NCBI GenBank assembly: GCA_009667805.1
Contig: CM019067.1
Location: forward strand, 165,217,073 to 165,281,072
Direction: 5' to 3'
Source of the DNA: Leptobrachium leishanense
Lineage: Eukaryota; Chordata; Amphibia; Anura; Megophryidae
DNA length: 64,000 nt
Below, piece by piece: positions 42,811 to 53,883 of this stretch (positions are counted from its first letter, which is position 1; the number at the start of each line of letters is the position of its first letter). The translations under genes were made by a program, and so were the position numbers. The notes beneath the pieces are model-generated. The model saw only the letters and a program-made list of their open reading frames with translations, did not search any database and was not told where the DNA came from.

Positions 42811-43304
42811 GAAAAACAAATATGACCACGTAATGTGTAAAAATTAAAAACATTTATTGCACATTTTATGTTTTACTTCTTTTTTCTAAGGCAGTGGCAT
42901 TATAAACAAATATAACAATAAAGGTGAGAAAATGGTCCCACCTAGAAAACAATCACCTGTCCACGAAGCAAAAGGTGGACAACACTCCCATCAACAGGAT
43001 TAAACCTTTATTATTATTATATATACAAAAACAAAGGAAAATAACCAGTATAACAGGCAACAGGGCCCATCAACTGAAGATCAGGGAGTGGCTGGTACTT
43101 AATGAACTTTATTAACCGAAAAACACTCTCAGATCCCAAACTTTAAAATACATATACACACACAGCATCGTAGGGTAAATTGGGCAACTAACCAAGCATA
43201 AATAGGCTGAGTAATGGGCTGAATGGAAAGCACTAAAAGGCACTAATACTGTGTAATAATACAGTCCACATAGGAAAAAAAGAGCAAAAAAAAAAGACCA
43301 TTAA

Positions 43305-43869
43305 CCCCTTAACGCCGTGGGACGTACAATTACGTCCTGCATTAGGCGGGCTTTAACGCCACATGACGTAATTGTACGTCCTCGAAGTTTACAGCCCCCC
43401 TCCGGTAATACTCATCTCCTCCGGTCGCTCCCACGCTGCTCTGACTCCCGCGGAGTCAGATCAGCGTGAATCCCTCCTCCGGCGCACTGACTTCATCGCG
43501 CCGGTGGCGCAGGGGAAGTGCCTGAAGGGGAGGGAGGGATCCTTTGGATCCCTCTATCTCCCCATCGCCGGGGACCAGGCGGCTGTGGCCAGCATCGCTG
43601 GAAGGGTCGCAGCCTTACCTTTCCAGCGATGTAGGGGGTTAACCCCTTAGTAAGGGGTTAACCCCTTAGCAAGACCATGGCCTTTTACATATAATAATGA
43701 TATATTATTAATCTGCCGAGTCTGCCCGAAAGAACAATATATAATTTGTCTGGGTGGGATAATAATACGTGACTTAAAAAACTGCATTTAAAAACGGTCA
43801 AAATGAGCTCCGCAAACTTCTACTTCGAAACAGCGCCGAAGTTGTAAAATTACTCCCGTCCTTAAGGGG
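43305..43869 (-). mobile_element. piggyBac-type MITE, copy 2, with TTAA sites
   Basis: It is bounded by TTAA at 43,301-43,304 and 43,870-43,873. The ends are CCCCTTAACGCC at the left and GTCCTTAAGGGG at the right. The reverse complement contains ATCGTTCTTTCGGGCAGACT-type sequence as in the other copies. The GC-rich centre (43,390-43,640) differs from copies 1 and 4. It sits in the left arm of the Penelope-like insertion. Confidence 0.87.
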
Positions 43870-44012
43870 TTAAGCTCACTCAAGTGCACCACAATTGATT
43901 GAACAACCCGAACTTGCCCTAATGCTGATAGAGCTCATGCTCATAAATTCTATCCTGACCCTAGCGATGCTGACACAAAATAGACAACTTTAAAATAAAA
44001 AGTTGGACATTA

Positions 44013-44057
44013 GCTCAACATATGTTTCGCCGGCTGCACGTCGGCTTCATCTGGAGC
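44013..44057 (-). ncRNA. Degenerate hammerhead-ribozyme-like motif
   Basis: On the minus strand the order is GCTC, CAGATGA, a stem-loop GCCG...CGGC, GAAA, CATATG, TT, GAGC. Stem I (GCTC with GAGC) and a self-complementary stem III are present. The core CTGATGA has one change (T to A) and stem II has an extra A. It is probably inactive. Confidence 0.5.
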
Positions 44058-44391
44058 AAGAAAATTGCATTTTCGCTAGGGTCAGGATAGAATTTATGAG
44101 CATGAGCTCTATCAGCATTAGGGCAAGTTTGGGTTGTTCAATCAATTGTGGTGCACTTGAGTGAGCTTAATGGTCTTTTTTTTTTGCTCTATTTTCCCTA
44201 TGTGGACTGTATTATTACACAGTATTAGTGCCTTTTAGTGCTTTCCATTCAGCCCATTACTCAGCCTATTTATGCTTGGTTAGTTGTCCAATTTACCCTA
44301 CGATGCTGTGTGTGTATATGTATTTTAAAGTTTGGGATCTGAGAGTGTTTTTCGGTTAATAAAGTTTATTAAGTACCAGTGGCATTATAAA

Positions 44392-45353
44392 GAAAATAAT
44401 CCTGCTGGACTAACTCACCTTCTCATTTCTGACGACAGGAGCAAATGTGGAGGTGATGGCGCACTGCGTTATGTATTGGTTAATCTAAAATACATGCTGA
44501 CGCATTGCCAAGGTCCTTTGGACCCCTGTGTCTGCATTCTTTATCCCCAGAAGGCCAAGTTAGGTATCAACGGACAGGTCAGAGTCTGGCCTTTCTAGTG
44601 ATACCAAATATGACCATGCAAAATTAAAAAGAAAAAAGTTGCCTTATTGTTTGTTCCAAAAACAATGGGATTGTCCATTTCTCAAGCATATAATAGCAAG
44701 ACCATTGTCATTATTCACCTTCTCATTTCCCATGCAAGGAGCAAGTTCAGTGGCTTATACATAGTCATATTATTTATGAAACACAATCTGTGAAAATACA
44801 AGTTAAAATTTATATTTTTCAGTTTTAACCAAAAATACTTGAAAAATGCAGTAACAGGCTCCCATTTTAATTTGTTTTAAACAAGAATGACACATTGAAT
44901 ATAAAACCAAAAAACCTTTGGATAATAAAATATGGAAAAATAATTTCACCCCAGCAGTACTACGCATGTATGGTTATCAACTACTGGAAGCCATTGGACT
45001 CCATAGATGCTAGCACAGACTGCAAGAAATTGTGTGCAACTATGAAAGATTGCACTGTTATAGCAGAACTATTTGTTCCTAGTGTTCTTCAATCTCTAAA
45101 AAGTATGCATCAGCAAAATCCCCTTTCAACTTTTATGAGCCATATGTATATTTTTAATGTTTATTTTTCTATTAAAGTGAAAGTTTAGAATTGTTCTATT
45201 TGTAAGTGGGATTCCTTCACTTCTCCCTTTCCTCCATCATCTGGAGAGGTTGGCTCCCTTTTCTGGTAGAACATTCAGGCACTACAAATCCATGGCATAC
45301 AAGCAAGTTGATTACCCTATTTTTGTCAAGCCGGATTAAATGTTACACACATA
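44392..45353. other. Remainder of split MITE, then sequence without gene
   Basis: 44,392-44,760 continues the AT-rich MITE (CTAACTCACCTTCTCATTTC, and GGTATCAACGGACAGGTCAG with GGCCTTTCTAGTGATACC as a hairpin). From 44,761 to 45,353 I see no repeat family and no convincing coding sequence. A 97-codon frame at 44,895-45,188 has no features of a known protein. Confidence 0.5.
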
Positions 45354-46687
45354 CAGGGTTATTCAAAGAGAATAGAAAAGTCACTGCACGTTCGGTGACT
45401 TTTCGTTCCCTGGAATTCGGCGCGATTTGGCGATCCTAGTTCGCCGACTGCGGTGTATTCAGCAAGCACCACAGGGCCGCCGTACTGCAGGGAAAACCCG
45501 CCGAACACTCACCGAACATTCACCGAAATATGCAGAAAACTGCTGAATTAACCTCACCGAACACGCCAGAGAAACCCAACTAGCTGCCGTTCACAGCGCA
45601 GAGCAGCCGCCGGAAAAACCCGACACTCAGACGAATGAGATGAAAAAAACCAAACCGGTACGCTTGAAAGTTTGAAATTTGAAACGCTGTTTGCATAAAA
45701 ACTACTGAACGAAAATGCCTGAAATTTACATATAAGGTCCTATGAATGATAATAAAAAGGGCTGTTACAGAAAATAGAAAAGACGATTTTAAAAAAAATG
45801 GAAAAAATGTTTTGCAATAAAAATCCAAAAAAATGCCTAACAGATCCTAAAAAATCTATAAATAAAGACACTTTTTAACTGCAGAATATAATATTAAACG
45901 GTTTATTAGATATTGAATTAAAATGGGAATATTTTTAACATTGAAGCCGATGGGATTCTCCTGAATAAATCTGTTGAATGAAACTGTCAGGATCCCCCTC
46001 GCTGACCTTATTGTGCCTGCTTCATGTATCCAGGCAGTGCATGTAAAGTGCTGCCCTCATTCCAAACCAGCACTGAAAGGGGTTAACAGTTAAGAACAGC
46101 TCTCACACCACACCTCTGTCTGGTAATAAAAGATCCACACACCCCTCTCAGCTTTGGCTCAGCATTAGAGTCTTGTCCTGTTAGTGTGCAGACCTGTTAT
46201 ATGCTCCCTGTGTTATATCGTGCCAGACCCTGCTTTGTCCACTGACTGCCTCCTTGCCGCCAGCCATTGAACCTCGGACCGCCTGACTATTCTCGCTGGA
46301 TTACTCTTTTTTGTACCTTTGCCTGGATCACCCCAGTATCTGTTTACCCTCCACCACCCTTTGTGTGTATACCTGCATATTGGGCTCAAACTCCCCTGTA
46401 CCTGTGGTGCCACTCTGGTGCCATCCTTGGCAGAAACCACCAAACAGCAGAGCATTTTGGCAACTTTTCTTTGCTGTTTTGTATTCTCTGAATCGACGAA
46501 GCGTTGCTTCTCTATGGGGATTTCACTGCCCTCGAACAGGCACCAAACAGGCACTGTACGTGCAGGCAATTCGCCAACATTTGGCGGACTGCCTGCTCTC
46601 TGAATAGCCGAATGGCCAGGAAACGTATGCTGAATTTAAGTGTTCGATTACCTTTCGGCACAATTCGGACCTCTTTGAATAACCTTG
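45354..46687 (-). mobile_element. CAGGGTTATTC-family element, copy E2, inverted and interrupted
   Basis: It starts CAGGGTTATTCAAAGAGA and ends CTCTTTGAATAACCTTG, with ATA on both sides. Its reverse complement follows copy E1 in order. The element is interrupted by a solo LTR at 45,985-46,432. It is non-coding. Confidence 0.87.
45985..46432 (+). mobile_element. Solo LTR, family C, inside E2
   Basis: A 448-bp segment starts TGTCAGGAT and ends TCCTTGGCA, with TSD GAAAC at 45,980-45,984 and 46,433-46,437. A polyadenylation signal AATAAAAG is near 46,126. The sequence on both sides is continuous E2. Confidence 0.85.
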
Positions 46688-46689
46688 AT

Positions 46690-47826
46690 AGTGACTCTCA
46701 AACACTGGCTCTGTATGTTCACATTATTGTTATGAACCATTGCAACTGTTTCATTATATATTTTAAGCAGCACTTGGCACTTTATTCACTGGTATTTTAT
46801 TCACCAATATTGATATTTGTTTGCGCCATAAGGATTATTGTTTTGGTTTTACCATATCAAAATAGGTTTTCTGCATTTTCTTTTATTAACCAATAGTTTT
46901 CATAATGTAGAACACATGGAGGTGTTTAGAACACTTGACTTTTTTATCAAAAAGTCAATTTATCATTTATTTTGAGGTCAGCGAATCATAAATTTGAATG
47001 TTATACTTAGGTTTGTGGAGGGATAACCCTTTCTCTTTAATTTTCACCTGGGATGGCATATTGTTGTTAAGTCATTCAGGAAATTTAAAATATAGCATTA
47101 CTGTCAGTATATGTTATGTTATGTCATACCACTATGGAAAATATTACAAAAAAATCTATTGCAATTTTAACCATTTAATGCATGTAAATTAATTTTTCCA
47201 CATTTTATCATTCAAACCTATCTAAATTGTTTATTTGTATTTTTATGATATGCAATCGGTCTGCATTTGACTATGTACGAAAAACTGTACTTGCTCTCGG
47301 GTTGGGAAACAAAGTGAGTTTAGATGTGAGAAGTGGACAATGCCACTGCCAAAGAGAAAGAAAGAACGCAAAGAATGGAGATACATGGGTCCGGAGGAAT
47401 GTCTTGTCAGCAAGAAAGTGGTTAACATTGGATAAAACAACAGTTGAAGCTAGATTACTTTTTTTGCGAAAGTTCTGATTTTGCAACAGGAAATGGTAAC
47501 TAATCAGCTGACTGTAGACATGACCCCACCTTTCAGGTAATTCCGTTTATAAGCCAGCATTACCATTTATTGAATTGAAAAACTGACAACGTTCACAACT
47601 GTTTGTTTTGGATTTCCTTTTTTTAAAAAAATCTAAATGTCTTATAAAATGGGGCTTCAGCATGTTGGTACTAATTTATACTTGTTTCAACTGAGAATCA
47701 GGTAATGTGCATTTTTTCTCTTAAATATACTTTAGCCATTAAATTCTGGGAGTCCTCTTTATGGTTGCTTTTAAAAGTGCTCTTTTGCAGAATGAAATCA
47801 GTACAATTTTATTTTAGTTTTAAAAA
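46690..47826. other. AT-rich sequence without recognised feature
   Basis: No repeat family or convincing gene on either strand. Short frames near 47,227-47,478 look like chance. Confidence 0.6.
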
Positions 47827-48438
47827 CTAAGACAGGCATTCTCCTCGAGTGGATAGATTTTTTTTAAAATGTATGCCAAAATAAATGAATACAAAATACA
47901 GAGCACTCCGCTGCAATATAGCTTTACAGATTCTATAAATACCTGACTTTGAGATAAATAATGGAAATTTGATTATAAGATATGATCGCATATTGCGTAA
48001 GCCTGCCACAACATCATTGTATTCCATCTGGGCAGTTGCTACCAATGGCAACCTAAAGCCTGCCATTATGAGAGTGGATAGATATTTAAATATATGCCAG
48101 GTTATATATACATTTACATATAGTTTCCCTGATGCATGTGTGTAATACGTTGTTCTTATCCACTGCTCATGTTGCAGATCTACTTGACTGCATTCATATT
48201 GTTTTAGTACCCACGTGTCACAGTGGGAACACAAGATAATAAGCTGTGTTACATTCTGCCATATGTTTCTGGTTTCTAAATATATGAAAACTGTAGATGT
48301 CAAATTGCTGTAAAATAGAAATGTTGAATCATCTATAATAAACAGTCTTGCTACACTATCCAACTCCAGTTTATGTGTAGATTGCTCTGCTTCATTGTTC
48401 ACCAGTTTTGAGATAACCAGCAGGAAAAAAAAAAACAT
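47827..48438 (-). CDS. Hypothetical secreted-type protein or exon
   Basis: A 203-codon frame in AT-rich sequence with no detectable repeat. It opens with a short hydrophobic stretch (MFFFFLLVIS) that could be a signal peptide. Two Asn-X-Ser/Thr sites (NLTS, NVTQ) and a cysteine cluster (CSHC, YEC) follow. The second half, after about residue 108, is more biased and a splice donor-like GTAAAT lies at that point, so only the first half may be an exon. I do not recognise the family. A frame of this length is unusual for this base composition, but chance is not excluded. Confidence 0.3.
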   Translation of the reverse strand: MFFFFLLVISKLVNNEAEQSTHKLELDSVARLFIIDDSTFLFYSNLTSTVFIYLETRNIWQNVTQLIILCSHCDTWVLKQYECSQVDLQHEQWIRTTYYTHASGKLYVNVYITWHIFKYLSTLIMAGFRLPLVATAQMEYNDVVAGLRNMRSYLIIKFPLFISKSGIYRICKAILQRSALYFVFIYFGIHFKKNLSTRGECLS

Positions 48439-48689
48439 CCATCCACCAACAAGGTCTTTTTTAATCTACTGCTATGACATCTCTATATATTGTCAGATGT
48501 ATTCAAGAGGAACAAAACAGACAGTGCATGGTTTAATAGTCTTAATATAACATGAAATAGGTTTGGTAAATAAGCATGCTGGTGAAACCTGTATAAGAGA
48601 TATTTTCTATTAGTGTCACTAGCAGACTAATAGAGATGCTACATTCTATTTTAATATAAACAAGCTTAACCTGAAGTATGTACATATAG

Positions 48690-48955
48690 AGGGTGTCCAT
48701 AACTTCTCTTTACAACTTCAAAAATCTTTTACAAAGGCAAATGAAAAGACAGATAAGTGAAAATTATTACAAAATGAGACGTATATATTTAAGCTTTTTT
48801 GCCTCATTTAATACACCTCTATATGGGCACCATTAGTGGCATGAAGCACATCAAGACGCTACTCGATTTCTTGCCATGTTTGCTGTAGCATACCCTCATC
48901 AATGGTGGCAACGGCATCAGTGATCCTCTGCTTTAGATTAGCGATGTTCCGTACC
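48690..48955 (-). pseudogene. Tc1/mariner-superfamily transposase C-terminal remnant
   Basis: The minus-strand translation gives VRNIANLKQRITDAVATID, a tryptophan-glutamine-glutamate segment and RLDVLHATNGAHIE with one stop. This is typical of the C terminus of DDE transposases of the IS630-Tc1-mariner group in animals. It is followed by GGGTGTCCATAAC in inverted sense near 48,695, a likely terminal repeat. Only the last 60 or so residues remain. Confidence 0.6.
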
Positions 48956-49540
48956 AATAATTTAGAAGTAGTGAAAATAATTAAATTTTCCAAATGTACA
49001 ACATACAGTATATTTGTTTTAACTTATGGAGTTTATGATCCGCAAGGTAATATTTAAGGATAAAGCCATTTCCATAATATCTTTCAGTTTTGTAATTTTG
49101 ATCTTGAAAGACACCTCTTATAAATTATCTTGATTTTTGTAAGGAGACGTAGCAGAGTTAAAGTCTCTGCCTTATAATTAAAGTGTTTGGACGAGGGCGT
49201 TTCCATAATAAAATAGAGGACATTAAGATTACTAAAACAAGTGCAACTTGTGGAGGTTACATTTTGCGCATGAATATTCCTGGAGTCCTTTTATATAATG
49301 ACCCCTCCATTTCTCTCTAAGGTGCCAATAAAAGATATAAACAAGCTCTAAGCAGCGTGCAGAGATGAAAACATAATTCTGTGTCTGTGGGTGTCATTTC
49401 TGTATCCGGATATCGGCAAAGTGACGAGCAGCGAGGGGGCCAAAGCCAGAAGTCACAGGTCCTAGGTAAGGTTTCGGCAAAATCATAGATGTATCTATGT
49501 CGGGTCAAGGTTCCTATGCTGGCAATAAAGGTTCCCCTAT
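48956..49540. other. Sequence without recognised feature
   Basis: AT-rich, with no repeat family or gene seen. Confidence 0.5.
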
Positions 49541-49975
49541 AAGGCTGGGGTCAGACAAACGCAGTGTTAACGTCCGTGTTGCCGCACATAAGTACGTCCG
49601 TGATAGCATACAATTGTGTTAAATGGAGCCCCACACACGAAGTACGTCCGCACAGAAGTGCGGGGGCTGACGGACGCTGCAAACGGACGCAGGTTAGGCT
49701 AGAACGGACGTGCAGAGTGCGCCACGTCCACAACGTCTGTGTAGCTTTGTGTGTGAGTGATGGAGCATGGTCAGATGGACTGCACTTATACGTCCAGCAT
49801 TTTTGACAGACAGAATGTTTTTCATTTTTATTTATTTTCCCTGCTACATCAGTCAAAAAATCCGTCAGTGAAAAAAAAGGACTGTGTGGCCACTACCTTG
49901 TTGTCAGTCAGTAAGTACGTCCGTACTGCACGGACGCACAGTCCGTACAAAATGCGCTCATCTGACCCTAGCCTA
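49541..49975. mobile_element. MITE with TIR and many ACGTCCG motifs
   Basis: The ends are inverted: AGGCTGGGGTCAGAC at the left, and GTCTGACCCTAGCCT-type sequence at the right. Inside are at least eight copies of ACGTCCG or its complement CGGACGT, spread over both halves. The target duplication is not clear, so the superfamily is open. From 49,976 to 50,294 there is a 66-codon frame rich in Lys/Glu that I do not recognise. Confidence 0.75.
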
Positions 49976-50298
49976 AGGGTAGATTGCCTATTGTCCAGTC
50001 CATTTGGATATTTCTACCTATTTAGACATCCCAACCTGCAAAAACACATTACAGGGAGCCGCCCTCCATTCTGATGCTTTGTCAATTTTGACAATGGATG
50101 AATAAAAATGTGGGAGTTTATGTGCATAAATTGGCCACGATTCAGCTCGCAGGTTTGCGTGGTCGAGCACAAAGGAGGGTAGACAAGTATATAAAAAATA
50201 AAGAGATTTTTATTTCATTACAAAAAGAATATAAAGCAATAAGAATTATTAAGGAGCTGAGGGAAACAGGGGAGATAAGGAAGACAATGAATAATTAA

Positions 50299-51453
50299 CC
50301 CTGTCGCTGCTGAGCCATTTCACACCTGTGTGCTGAGCTAATTTTTACCGGTTTCACTCATCATGTTTAAACGCGTTTTCAAGCCATATTTTATTATATG
50401 ACCCCGAAATATTATATATCGTTCTTTCCGGCAGACTCGGAAGATTCATAATATATCATTATTATATGTATACGTCATGACCTATCTGAATATTATAACA
50501 AAAAATGCAATACAATTTTAATTTTCAATAATTTACAACGTGTAAAGTGTTTTTTTTTTCACATTTTAACATGCTAGCATTTGCGGTTATATTTTTTTAT
50601 GAGTTGTGCTTGTTAAAAAAATTAGAAATGGGGACTCGTTACATTTTGTTTGGGGGAAAATGACGCTATTTTTCACAAACGCACCCCATCCAAAAATCAT
50701 TTGTGCAGCATCATTGTTCACATTATAAATGAAATGGGAACAATTTTGCTGCATTAACAAAACCAAAACAAAAAAAGTGTTTATTTTTTTTATTATTTTT
50801 TTAATTTCATTTTTTTATTATTTTATTTCTTCTTAACTTTTACCATGGTCATGTTTGGTATCGTTGGAAAGGCCATGCTCTGGCCGATCCAAAGATACCA
50901 AGTTAACCCCTAGCTGCCACGGATCAGGAGATAGGGGGTTTCCAATGAACCCTCTATCTCCACCATTGGTGGCAGCTAGGGGTTAACTCCAAAACTGAAG
51001 TCATCGCGCAATGCGCGATGATGCCAATCGTCAGGGGGAGTTCCCAGAAGCTTGGACGACATCCAAGATGTCAGCCAGCTCAGGGAGAGGAACAATAATC
51101 CGGCGCTTTTCAGCGCCGAATCGTGATTCGGCCCCCAAGGGGTTAAAGCCAGCCACCGTTTGGAAGGGCACCGGCTCTGCCCTTCCAAATGGTGCCTGAC
51201 TTTCACCGCTGCCCCAGCCGTTCGGGAGGGAGAGAGGTCCAAAGGAACCCTAGCGCGATGACATCAATTGTCCCCGCCGGGGTCCCGGAGTGCTGGGCTG
51301 ACATCAAGCTGTCAGCCCACACCGGAGGGGAGCAGCAATCAGCTAGAATCCCGGCTGATTGCTGCCTCCTGTGCTAGGACGCACTCAGCGCATCCATAGC
51401 ACAGGAGAACCACTTGGCTGGATGTGCTGAGCGAGTCCTTAGCAGCCAAGTGG
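50299..51453 (+). mobile_element. piggyBac-type MITE, copy 3, full length
   Basis: It is bounded by TTAA at 50,295-50,298 and 51,454-51,457. It has the shared block ATCGTTCTTTCCGGCAGACT and AATATATCATT, a hairpin near 50,850-50,905 (GGTATCGTTGGAAAGGCC and complement), and a GC-rich right half with several inverted blocks (CCATTTGG, GCGCGATGA). It is non-coding. Confidence 0.85.
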
Positions 51454-51499
51454 TTAATAAACAGAATTGGGTATAACTAAGGAGACTGAGAAATGATAG

Positions 51500-51680
51500 G
51501 AAACTAAGTAGACACTGGATACACAGAAAGACAGGACCAGGAAACAAGGCTAACTGATAATAAAGCACTCGATATACAGATGGAGAGATAGAACCAGGAA
51601 ACAAGATTAAATAAATAACAGAAGCACTGGATACACAAACAGAGAGGTAGGACCAGGTAACAATGCTAAATAGCACGATG
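51500..51680. repeat. Minisatellite of about 60 bp, three units
   Basis: Units share CACTGGATACACA(G)A, GGACCAGGAAACAA and a following AT-rich part. They start near 51,511, 51,567 and 51,626. Confidence 0.78.
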
Positions 51681-51689
51681 AACAAAAAG

Positions 51690-52020
51690 TCTCTTCAGTT
51701 ATTTTTTTATGATTTTTTTGGGCATTTTTGGGATTTTTTTGGCTACATTGTATGTTTTCTAATTTATTTTAAACCAAACAAGGCTTTTTCCCATAGGTCT
51801 CAATGTAAAAATATTCCCTGTTTTTATTAAATATTTATTGAACCACTTATTTTTTCCAAATAAAAAAAAATTTATGATTTTTTGGGGATTTTTTTGTTTA
51901 ACTTTTATGATTCCTAATTTATTTTAAAGCAATGAGGCTTTTTTCCCCCCTAGGTTTTAATGTAAAAATATATTCCCCTTTTTTATAAAATATTTATTCA
52001 ACCATTTATTTCTCACACTT
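51690..52020. repeat. Two tandem copies of an AT-rich module
   Basis: Both copies contain AATGTAAAAATAT, a CCC-rich start and AAATATTTATT. This is the module present in E1-E3 and in the hAT-type elements at 1.0 and 17.3 kb. Confidence 0.65.
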
Positions 52021-52125
52021 GCAGCAAAACGTCTCCTTGGGGCTCCGGAGGTATCCATGGTGCTGATTCTGAACCAAGGACAGCAGCCTGCTGGGCTCCA
52101 GAGCTATCCATGGTGCTGAAACTTA

Positions 52126-53751
52126 CAGGGTAATTCAAAGAGATCCGAATTGCTTGAGAAAGGTAACCGAACGCTGAAAATCAGGGTTCGGTTACCTTTC
52201 TTGGCCATTCAGCTAACCAGAGAGCAGGCAATTCGCCAAATCCCGGTGAATTGCCTGCACATACGGTGCCTGTTCGGTGCCTGCTCGAAGGCAGTGAAAT
52301 CCCCATGAAAAAGCAATGCTTCAGCTATTCAGAGAACAAAAACCAGTGTCAGGTCCTAGAGGCCCTGACCAGTAGTGTATTTAGGTTTTGTGCTGCCCTA
52401 GGCCTGACTAAACTCGTGCACCCCATAATTTAAATTTGACGCACCCCTTCCTGTCAAGGGCACACCTCTTCCTGGTTAATCCCCACCCTTCCTCTTTAAG
52501 CTCCACCTTTTCCTCTTAGAGCTCCGCCTTTTCCTCTCTTTATATTAAAAGTGGATACCAAGTGCCTACTTGTATATTTTGTATACCATTTCAAATGTAT
52601 CTATTGAGATAAATAAAATTATGAAATGTTTAAATTCAAGCATTTTTACAAAGAACAGCCACGCATGTCAAGTAAACGGGATCACAGCCGCTGTAATTGG
52701 TTGAACAATAAAATCCACAGAAACGTGCACTGCATATGAGCGTATCACAGAGCTGCACAGCAATAAAACCCACAGAAATGGGCACTGTGTATGAGCATAT
52801 CAGAGCTGCACAGCAATAAAACCCACAGAAATGTGCAGTGTGTATGAGTGTATCCCAGAGCTCCAGGGCAATAAAACTCACAGTAATATGCAGTGTGTAT
52901 CACAGAATCCACAGCAATAAAACTCCAGCAATGCAATGTTTGGTGTGTGTCAGCGTATCAGAATCCACAGCAATAAAACTCCCAGCAATGCAATGTGCAG
53001 TGTGTATGAGTGCATCAGAATTCACTGCAGTAAAACTCCCAGCAAACCGAGTGTATATGAGCACACAGTAATTATGCTGTGGAGCCATCTTGTCAGCAGT
53101 GGGGTGCCGCTGCCAGAGGGTGCACTGTAGCTTTGATTCCCTTCCCGGTGGGTGTTCAGTCCAGAATAGAGTCTGTGTTAACGAAAGGGCGGGCAGCTGC
53201 GCGCGTGCGTTTCACGTGGTTCAGCCAGTCATGTGGTACTGAGACTCAGAGAAATGGCAGTGAAATGCTCTGATGTTCGGTGGTTTCAATCAACAGGTTT
53301 ATTCAGGCGAACCCCATAGGTTTCAATGTTAAAAATATTCCCCTTTTTATGCAATATCTAATAAATCATTTATTATTTTAATCTGCAGTAAAAAGTCTTT
53401 ACTTATTGATTTTTTTTTAGTACCTTTTAGTCATTTTTCAGATTTTTTTGGGCAAAATTCCTCCCCCCCTTTTTTTTAATAGCAGTTTTTCTTTTTTCTG
53501 TAACAGAACTTTTTATTATCAATCATAGGATCTTATATGTAAATTCCAGACATTTTCGTTCAGTAGATCTTTTGAAAACAGCAGGCCACGGGTTTGCGGT
53601 GGCAGCATTCAGCGGCCGACTCCATGCACTTTGGGGACCCTGCGGTGAAATGGTGAATTCACTTCAGGGTGGGGAAATTTTATTCTCCTAAGTGCAGGGA
53701 ACTACAGAACACCAAAAAGTTGGCGTCATTTCGGTGCTCTGTGAGTAACCC
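52126..53751 (+). mobile_element. CAGGGTTATTC-family element, copy E3, interrupted
   Basis: The left end CAGGGTAATTCAAAGAG and hairpin GGTAACCGAACGC match E1. The right end has CACCAAAAAGTTGG and GAGTAACCC. About 0.9 kb (52,345-53,252) is foreign: a hAT-like piece with GTGCTGCCCTAGGCCTGA, then a minisatellite and GC-rich sequence. The resumed part contains the shared AT-rich module. Confidence 0.72.
52690..53075. repeat. Minisatellite, locus 2, about seven units
   Basis: Units contain CAGCAATAAAAC(T/C)CACAG, AATGTGCAGTGTGTATGAG and TATCACAGA(G/A). Some have ATGCAATG inserted. They are related to loci 1, 3 and 4. Confidence 0.87.
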
Positions 53752-53883
53752 ATTTAGTGGTGAGGTTTTTTGCTGCCCCCTGGAAAGTGAAATTGAAAGT
53801 GTAAATTAGTGAAATCTCAATGTATCCTTCCTGGAATACTTTGCAAAGGTAAATAAAATTTTTTTTTTTTTTTTTTTTTTTTA

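Larger units (their letters stand above)
42907..44376. mobile_element. Penelope-like inverted insertion with 15-bp TSD
   Basis: The insert is flanked by CAGTGGCATTATAAA (42,892-42,906 and 44,377-44,391). It is a large inverted repeat: left arm 43,095-43,976 (interrupted by a MITE), right arm 44,074-44,376, matching from CGCTAGGGTCAGGATAGAAT outward to AATAAAGTTNATTAAGTAC. The loop holds a hammerhead-like motif. An additional 190 bases at the left are unpaired. No reverse transcriptase is present, so family assignment rests on the ribozyme-like motif and structure. Confidence 0.62.

Noticed and set aside
44895..45188. 97-codon frame
   Set aside because: No recognisable family and no supporting context. 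The length is within chance for the region.
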